Positions 59,001 through 64,000 of a stretch of 64,000 nucleotides of DNA are shown in pieces. The stretch is from the NCBI GenBank assembly GCA_025267735.1, contig CM046311.1, forward strand, positions 21,481,020 to 21,545,019. The letters run 5' to 3'. The notes beneath the pieces were generated by a model. It did no database searches and was not told the DNA's origin. It was given only the letters and a program-made list of their open reading frames with translations. The first letter of the stretch is position 1. Each line of letters begins with the position of its first letter. The position numbers and the translations under genes were made by a program. Origin of the DNA: Mactra quadrangularis (lineage: Eukaryota > Mollusca > Bivalvia > Venerida > Mactridae).

Positions 59001-61339
59001 AAATTTTATGTGAAAGTAGCCCATGTGTCAAGGTTATGCCCTATTGGTTTTGGGGCGCCTTGGTCAAAGGTCAAGGTCACAGGGGAATCATATTAAAAAC
59101 ATTGTCCGGATAATTACTCAACAATGATTGTACCAAAGTTCACCAAATTTCATGTGAGAGTAGCCCATGTGTCAAGGATGTACCTTAAATTATCAGTTTT
59201 GGGAAAACAGGGTTAAGTTTAAATCTTAAACCAGAAGATATCAAATTACCAAGCTGTGACTTCAAATGTTCTATCAATATGTTTATAAAGTCAAAACGGC
59301 AAACAATGAAACACTTGTCCAGACAATAACTGAACCACCAATGTACCTAGGTTCTCCAAATTTTATATGAGGGTAGCCCTTGGGTAAAGGTTATGCCCTA
59401 TTGGTTTTGGGGCTCCTGGGTCAAAGGTCAAGGTCACAGGGGCATCATATTGAAAATCCTTGTTTGGACAATAACTCAACAAGGACTGTACCTAGGTTCA
59501 TAAAATTTTATGTGAATGTAGCCCTTGTGTGAAGGATGTTCCCAATAGGTTTTGGGGCCCCAGACCCAAAGGTCAAGGTCACAGAGGCATCATATGGAAA
59601 AACCTTGTCCAGACAATAACTGAACAACCATTGTACCTAGGTTCACTAAATTTTTTGTGAGAGTAGCCCATGTGTCATGGTTATGTCCTATTGGTTTAAG
59701 GGCCCCTGGGTCAAAGGTCAAGGTCACAGGGGCATCATTTGAAAAACATTGTCCGTGTAGTAAATCAACAATGACTGCACTTAAGTTCACCAAATTTCAT
59801 GTGAGAGTAGCCCACGTGTCAAGGATGTTCCCTATTGATTTTGGGGCCCCTGGGTCAAGTTTAAACCATCCTCCAGAAGATATCAAATTACCAAGCAGTG
59901 ACTTCAAATGTTCAATCAATATGTTAATAAAGTCAAAATGGCAAACCATGGAAATAATGCTATATTTAATGTAAATATCAAGTAAAATGAATTTAGTTTA
60001 CCAAATTTTATGTGAGGGTAGCCCATGTGTTAAGGATGTTCCCAAGTGGTTTTGGGTCAAAACTGGGTCAAAGATCTAGGTCACAGGGGCATCATATGGA
60101 CAATCCTTGTCCGGACAATAACTAAACAATGATTGTACCTAGGTTAACCAAATTTTATGTGGATCAGCCCATTTGTCAAGATGTAATGTGTTGATAGCTC
60201 TTTGGTATTTGATGTTCTCTTTTGATTTGGAAACCCCAGGGACAAAAGTCAAGGTCACAGGGACTTAATTCATATTGAAACATTTTCCGGACAGTAACTC
60301 AATAATAATTGTACCTACATTGTAGGTTTTCCAAATCTTATTTAAGGGTAGCCTTAATGTCTAGCATATGCCCCTTTGGTTTTAGGTCCCTGTGTTAAAG
60401 GTTAAAGTCAAAAGAAAAATCATGAGGAAAAACCTTGTCCAACAACCAACTTTACCTAATATCACCAAATTTAATGTATAAATACTCTTTGGGTCAAGGG
60501 CGAGAACTTTTGGTTCTGAGGCCCCAGGGTCAAGGTCACTGGAAGTTTGTTTGGGAAAACTTTGTGTCGGTGATAAATCAACCATGGCTGTACCTAGGTT
60601 CTCAAAATCTTTGCTTTGGATAGCCCTCCTGTTAAGAATGGGACCTATTCTGAGATCCCGGGGTCATTGGTCAAGGTCACAGGGACTTTATATGAGATAG
60701 AACACAGCATGGACTGCACACGGGCGTATAATGCCCCGCCCAGCGGAGCTCTTGTTTAATTAACAACAGTTAATGAACTGGTTGATTCTTCTTTTTTACT
60801 TTCAAAATATTAATTTAACTTGATAAGTTTTTTGACCATCTATTTGGTCTACATTGGGTGTATCCTACTCTATTGTGTGTCTGTAACAACATTTTATCTT
60901 CGTAGCAACTGAAGGATTCATTTAAAAATTTTGCACAATCATGTCTAAGTAAGGGGTTATCATTTGAAACCAAGTTACATAACCCTATAATGCATTTTGA
61001 GTGAATTATGCCCCTTTATACTAAGATAATACCTACTGTAGGTATTGCATGCCTGAATCTATAACATCAATCCTATAGAGGATTTATTTGATTTTTAATT
61101 CATGTTAATGTACTTATTTAATTCTTATTTTGATACGAGCTGAAGCTATGGGCATGTTGAGCATGTAATTAGTTGAAATTAAAGGCTTTGGGCATGTTGA
61201 GCTTTTGATTGGATGAAATTAAAGTTGGGATATTTTTAAATCATTACTAATATTGTTGTTATTTATATTTAGTGATCCACAGACTGGAGGGATGAAATCA
61301 AACAATAAGAAACCTAACAAAACCACTACAAGCTGGTGA
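41019..61339 (+). CDS. CTR1/SLC31-family high-affinity copper transporter (3' end probably outside the window)
   Basis: Members import Cu(I) as homotrimers across the plasma or vesicle membrane. Coding exons: 41019-41063, 52418-52555, 53278-53344, 53773-53941, 61273-61335 (or to a stop at 61339). Phases join. The N-terminus is Met/His-rich (MDHNHMHHNHSMMDM; DMSHGGMNHGGDTGHSHGG), as expected for a copper-collecting ectodomain. MFFHSGKCEYILFETL and the TM1 core MVGACIAVFALAVIYEGLKV are diagnostic, followed by the cytosolic loop. TM2 with its MxxxM filter and TM3 with GxxxG are not found in the window, so either more exons follow after 64000 or 61273 is the last exon of a short isoform. Acceptor at 40964-40965 marks the start of the first coding exon with its 5' UTR part. 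Family assignment is firm; the end is not. Confidence 0.88.
41116..43575 (+). repeat. Tandem segmental duplication inside CTR1 intron
   Basis: Block 41116-41680 recurs at 42490-43054 (offset 1374), and 41962-42488 recurs at 43049-43575 (offset 1087). The second copy lacks about 287 bp between TCATAT repeats. The copies are almost identical, so the event is recent. Confidence 0.95.
41946..42246. mobile_element. MITE, CCACAACAAGTTGATCAT family, copy 1
   Basis: The inverted ends GCCACAACAAATTGATCATA and ATGATCAACTTGTTGTGG bound about 300 bp with CTCGCTCGCCC words. The second segmental copy keeps only the right end (to 43333). A short relative is at 56050. Confidence 0.75.
43560..43870 (+). mobile_element. 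tRNA-derived SINE, family I, forward copy
   Basis: TAGCTTAATTGGTAGTACG, GGGGTCGCAGGTTTGATTCC, CTAAATCCAGAGATTTAGCC, GACCTATACAATGTGT and an A-rich AACAAAAAC tail are present. This is the best preserved copy. Confidence 0.85.
43930..44125 (-). mobile_element. tRNA-derived SINE, family I, partial reverse copy
   Basis: GTTAGTGATTGACAACTACCC, GGGAATCCAACCCACAAACT and GCCAACTGAGCTTGCCGA are the complements of the family I body and head. The 3' tail is absent. Confidence 0.65.
44126..46420. other. Intronic stretch, one tRNA-like motif
   Basis: A tRNA-like motif (TTTAGGTAGAGCTTA; GGTTGTGGGTTTGAATCTCAG) lies at 44945-45010, probably a SINE relic. Otherwise no feature. Confidence 0.45.
46425..46497 (+). 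mobile_element. SINE family I, 3' end fragment
   Basis: GTAGGTTGACTGACAGCC, GACCTATACAATGTGTTACT and GTTAAACCTAACAAACAAAC are the tail of family I. Confidence 0.7.
46633..46975 (+). repeat. 108-bp tandem repeat, about three copies
   Basis: Units with AGCTCAGTACAGTCACTG, ATAGAATTCATTTTAACTTA and AAAAGATTACCAA repeat. The last is shortened. The length is divisible by three, so one frame stays open across the array, but nothing suggests it is translated. Confidence 0.85.
47000..48630. other. Intronic stretch without recognised exons
   Basis: TTTTAGCTCACCTGA at 47221 is the start of a repeat also seen at 63538. Otherwise AT-rich and featureless to me. Confidence 0.45.
48638..49016 (-). repeat. 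Dispersed repeat R1, copy b (reverse)
   Basis: CATTTTGATTTCGTAATTTC, ATCAATGTGTAGCTTTCATC and GCGAATAGGCGAG are complements of R1 copies a and c. Confidence 0.75.
49536..49552 (+). repeat. 17-base G run
   Basis: An uninterrupted G17 tract preceded by CC and followed by CGG. Confidence 0.9.
50548..50990 (+). repeat. 40-bp minisatellite, about 11 copies
   Basis: The unit is CTGGGTCTTGTTGATTGGTC then ACTAATTGTTGATGAAGGGG. Central copies are nearly identical and the flanking copies are diverged. Confidence 0.95.
51637..51990 (+). repeat. Dispersed repeat R1, copy c
   Basis: ACCCGATCTAAAATTGTCCG, CTCGCTAATTTAGATCTGG, AATTACGAAATCAAAATGC and GTTTACGAAGATTG match copy a in order. A family I SINE follows directly. 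Confidence 0.8.
51990..52285 (-). mobile_element. tRNA-derived SINE, family I, reverse copy
   Basis: GTGGTCAGTCAACCTACT, AAAGACTAAATCTCTGAATT, CATGACCAATCTCAACAAAA and the degenerate head in reverse identify family I. It ends about 130 bp before CTR1 exon 2. Confidence 0.7.
54029..54463 (+). repeat. 31-bp minisatellite, about 14 copies
   Basis: The unit is CTGCTAAGAAGGATTCTAAT then TGGTATTTAGT. Variants CTCC for CTGC and GTCTTTAATC near the 3' end show ordered divergence. It lies just after CTR1 exon 4. Confidence 0.95.
54464..56045. other. Intronic stretch without recognised features
   Basis: AT-rich, with no TM2-TM3 exon of the transporter and no repeat family recognised. Confidence 0.5.
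56050..56135. mobile_element. Short MITE, CCACAACAAGTTGATCAT family
   Basis: GGCCTCGACAAGTTGATCAT pairs with ATGATCAACTTGTTGTGGTC around an 86-bp element holding CACTCGCTCACCCC. It is a short version of 41946-42246. Confidence 0.75.
56995..60757 (+). mobile_element. 3.8-kb element with TATACGCCCGT ends and tandem AAGGTCAAGGTCA core
   Basis: It starts TTATACGCCCGTTTTGAAAA and CGGTCGTATTATG, then has GTCTGGCC repeats. It ends GGGCGTATAATGCCCCGCCC and AGCGGAGCTCTTGTTT. The core is about 20 units of 140-170 bp with ACAATAACT, ACCTAGGTTCACCAAATTTT, GTAGCCCATGTGTCAA and GGTCAAGGTCACAGG. A block with CAAGCTGTGACTTCAAATG recurs every 641-647 bp four times. Long ORFs inside are frame artefacts of the repeats. 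It fills much of the fourth CTR1 intron. Confidence 0.85.
61273..61339 (+). other. CTR1 loop exon, internal or terminal
   Basis: After acceptor TATATTTAG the frame reads GDPQTGGMKSNNKKPNKTTT, which fits the charged cytosolic loop of CTR1. A donor GTGATT starts at 61336, but without splicing there is a TGA at 61337-61339 and an AATAAA at 61363. Confidence 0.6.
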
Positions 61340-61919
61340 TTGTGTTGATTATATAATTGCTTAATAAAGAGCTATAATTAAAACAGTGATATTCAGGGCC
61401 AAAACACTCTTCCCAGGGGAAACTCAATACTGGCTGCTTCCAGAAGCAAAACTAACACTTTTTCCCCAGTTTGGTACTCCAAATGTTGAACCATAGTTCA
61501 CATAGAAAGGGAAAAATATTCAAGATTTCTTCTCAACACATTCTATGTTGTTACTTTTACAAAATAATTTACATGATTTAATATCTAATTGATTTTGTAA
61601 CACTTTTAAATTAAAACATTTATTCCTATTTTACCAGTAATGAATTGGGTCCATTTTCTCCAAATAAGTGAAAACTATGCTATTCCCCTCCCCCAAAAAG
61701 GGCTACGCCCCCTTTTCCAAATATGGTGTTTTGGCCTTGATATAATCTGTTCTAGTTGTACTTGTCCTGATAGGCTGATAGCTTTATGTGTAGTTTAAAC
61801 ATATTGTTCAATTTTATTCAACTGTCAGTGACGGGAACATTAACTTTGCTGATTTGAATACTCACTACAGTATTTTTGTACTTGTGATTGATAGAAATGT
61901 TGAAATCAGCAGAGTTAAT

Positions 61920-62294
61920 ATACACTGCGCTCCAAAAATTCTTTCACACATTCACAGTTTACATTTTACTGCCTGGAGTTTCAAAATTTGTAAGAGTGGG
62001 TTATTGTTTTGAATTATGCTTTTTCGAAATTAGTACACTTTTTTTTATATACATGTATTAATAAATATCTCAAACTTGATACTGGTTCATCGAGATACAT
62101 TGACCTTAGTTTTGGAGGCTGGAAAATAACTTTTGCTGCTACTCAAAAAATAAAATGCACAAATTGAAATTTAGATTATATGAATAAATAATGAATAAAA
62201 TAAATTTTGATTAAATAATTGTGCAAGCTTGAACTTGGAATTTGTAGCAATTTGATAGATTGTACTATGAAGGAATTTCTTTAGGGCAGTGTAT
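61920..62294. mobile_element. 375-bp Tc1/mariner-like MITE
   Basis: ATACACTGCGCTCCAAAAAT at the left pairs imperfectly with the right end AATTTCTTTAGGGCAGTGTAT. No ORF is present. Confidence 0.5.
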
Positions 62295-62299
62295 GTGCC

Positions 62300-63530
62300 C
62301 CTGATGGTTGAATTAGAATTGAACAATGGTTGCTAATGAACCTGCTTATTAGAATATTTTACACAATAGTTGATTCAACTGATTATAGAACATGTCATTA
62401 TTGTCTATGATAAGATCTCTATAAGCATTTAAATGTTTCACTTATTTATTGCCTATTTTCAATGACAATTGTACTGAACAGTGACTGAGATGGTACTACT
62501 CTTGAGATGGCAGTATATCCTCTTAAAAGAATGTGTCATTTGGCAGGTCATGAAATGTTCCAAAAAAGACTATTTTTTATTTTTTCATTTGACGATTGGC
62601 ACAGGCACCACTGGTCACAACTGTCAGAATCTGGGTCAAAATCTGTGTCATGCTTTGATGTGCAAAAATAGCAAAGTTTTAACAGAAAGGGCAAAGAAGT
62701 TGCCAAAATTGTTGTAATCAATCACTGTGTAATGTATTCACTAGGGCAGGTTTATACAAACAGACTATACATTGTTCTTAGCTTTTATCCTGGATATTTA
62801 TACCCTCCTACCATTGGTTGCTGGTGGCATGTGTAGAATAGTTAGTCTAAATTAGCAGGACAATCTATACTAATATATTTCAGGGACAATTGGTTGCTAA
62901 AGAGAACATGTACATGGCCATCTATAGTTACCTTTACACTTTTGTAAATGTATGATTAGTATCTAATTTTTTACCATTACTTGATAGATTGAAAACATAT
63001 ATTCCGATACATGTACGTATATTACAATTATGGTTGTATAAAGTATCATTACTCTTCTTTCAAATGTTACCGTCTATTTTAACTTTGCCAATGCATTAAT
63101 ACATTTAAAATTAAGATTTAATTGCGTTAATGAAAAACCAGCTTTTTCAAAAGTGTAAAGGTAATTTTGGATGGCTCTGTATATTAAAAATGTTAAACCA
63201 ATTTAATGATCGTTAATGCTCTAATTGTACTCATTGAGGCAAATTCACAAATACTATTGTTGGATTTTCTTTTGTAATGGAAAATTCATTATAAATGTAA
63301 TTTATTATTGACTTACAAATGAGCCTACTTCATCAACCTTTTCTTTGTGACTTCTTTAGAATAATTATGTAATTTTTCTGTTTCTATACATTAGAATGTA
63401 TTCAGAAGTGCATTAAATGTTTTATCATTACATGTTCATGTATATAATCAGATTTGAGTTGTCCCATGTACCTATGTTTCTGTGTATCATTTAATTATTA
63501 ATTAATGTTATACATTTCAATTAGTAAAAT
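62300..63530. other. Stretch without recognised features
   Basis: AT-rich. I searched it for the missing TM2-TM3 exon of the copper transporter and found none. Confidence 0.5.
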
Positions 63531-63537
63531 GACATAT

Positions 63538-64000
63538 TTTAGCTCACCTGAGCAGTAAGTGCTTAAGTTGAGCTTTAATGGTCATTCTTTGGCTATCATG
63601 CGTTGTGCGCTTTGTGTTGCACATCAATAATTGGCACGTAGCGTCACCTCAAGGTACTCTACAATGATTGTTCAAATTATGCTCCATGGGTTAAAATTGG
63701 CCATGCCCCATGCTAAGGTGAATGATGATTAAAATCTGTTATCTTTTCTGATATTGCCTAACATTTATTTCATTTTAATATCAATCTTTTCAACAACGAA
63801 AATAATAGAGCTGCCCTGAAATCACTGGGCGCATACAAACTGGAAAAATCATGGAATTTTGATTTTAAGGAAAATATCATGGAAAAGTCATGGAAACTTA
63901 GAAAACATCATGCAAAATGTTTAATGTGCCATGGAAAAACTATTCTATGCCTATTTTATTTCAACCTATAAAAATGAATGGAAAAAAATGAAATCAAACA
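63538..64000 (+). repeat. Dispersed repeat starting TTTTAGCTCACCTGAG, plus CATGGAAAAATCATGG tract
   Basis: TTTTAGCTCACCTGAGC at 63538 recurs in shorter form at 47221 and 18528. From 63838 a tract of TCATGGAAAA words resembles 53455-53520. Confidence 0.5.

Noticed and set aside
57446..59974. Several ORFs of 60-105 codons in both strands
   Set aside because: They repeat with the tandem core (unit lengths often near multiples of three), start at the same repeat position and have no start or splice context.

Overview
The window looks like nuclear DNA of an invertebrate animal, most likely a bivalve mollusc. It is AT-rich, its genes are split into short exons by long introns with normal GT/AG borders, and the introns are full of tRNA-derived SINEs, small inverted-repeat elements, foldback palindromes and tandem arrays. 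The assignment to bivalves is an inference from gene content and repeat style. No sequence here names the species.

Two genes are well supported, both on the + strand. The first (2879-21496, 17 coding exons by my reading) encodes an ephexin-type Rho guanine-nucleotide exchange factor. Its order is a short N-terminus, four hydrophobic segments made by a tandem duplication of a two-exon module, a low-complexity linker, then DH, PH and SH3 domains. The exon lengths add up to exactly 708 codons including the stop. The membrane-like N-terminus is the most unusual thing in the window, because ephexins are normally soluble. The second gene is a CTR1/SLC31-family copper transporter. A Met/His-rich micro-exon carries the start at 41019, followed by exons at 52418, 53278, 53773 and 61273. 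Its TM2-TM3 part is not visible and probably lies beyond base 64000. A possible untranslated first exon of this gene ends at 28878.

Between and inside the genes I see the following. There are four SINE-like families in about fifteen copies, one carrying a 13-bp target duplication and another split by a 902-bp Mutator-like inverted-repeat element with a 9-bp target duplication. There is a TA-flanked pogo/Tc1-like element of 904 bp and several smaller TIR families present in two or three copies. There are five near-perfect palindromes, and minisatellites of 47, 40, 31 and about 108 bp. A 1.37-kb tandem segmental duplication has breakpoints in a stray minisatellite unit and in a SINE A-box. A 3.8-kb element at 56995-60757 has a tandem core with a higher-order period near 645 bp and contains sixteen copies of TCAAGGTCAC.

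Two further coding-like pieces are uncertain. One is a spliced 39-residue ORF (32722-33537) inside the first CTR1 intron. The other is a GC-richer ORF fragment (22284-22481) at the end of a dispersed repeat. Most other ORFs in the window are chance or repeat-derived.
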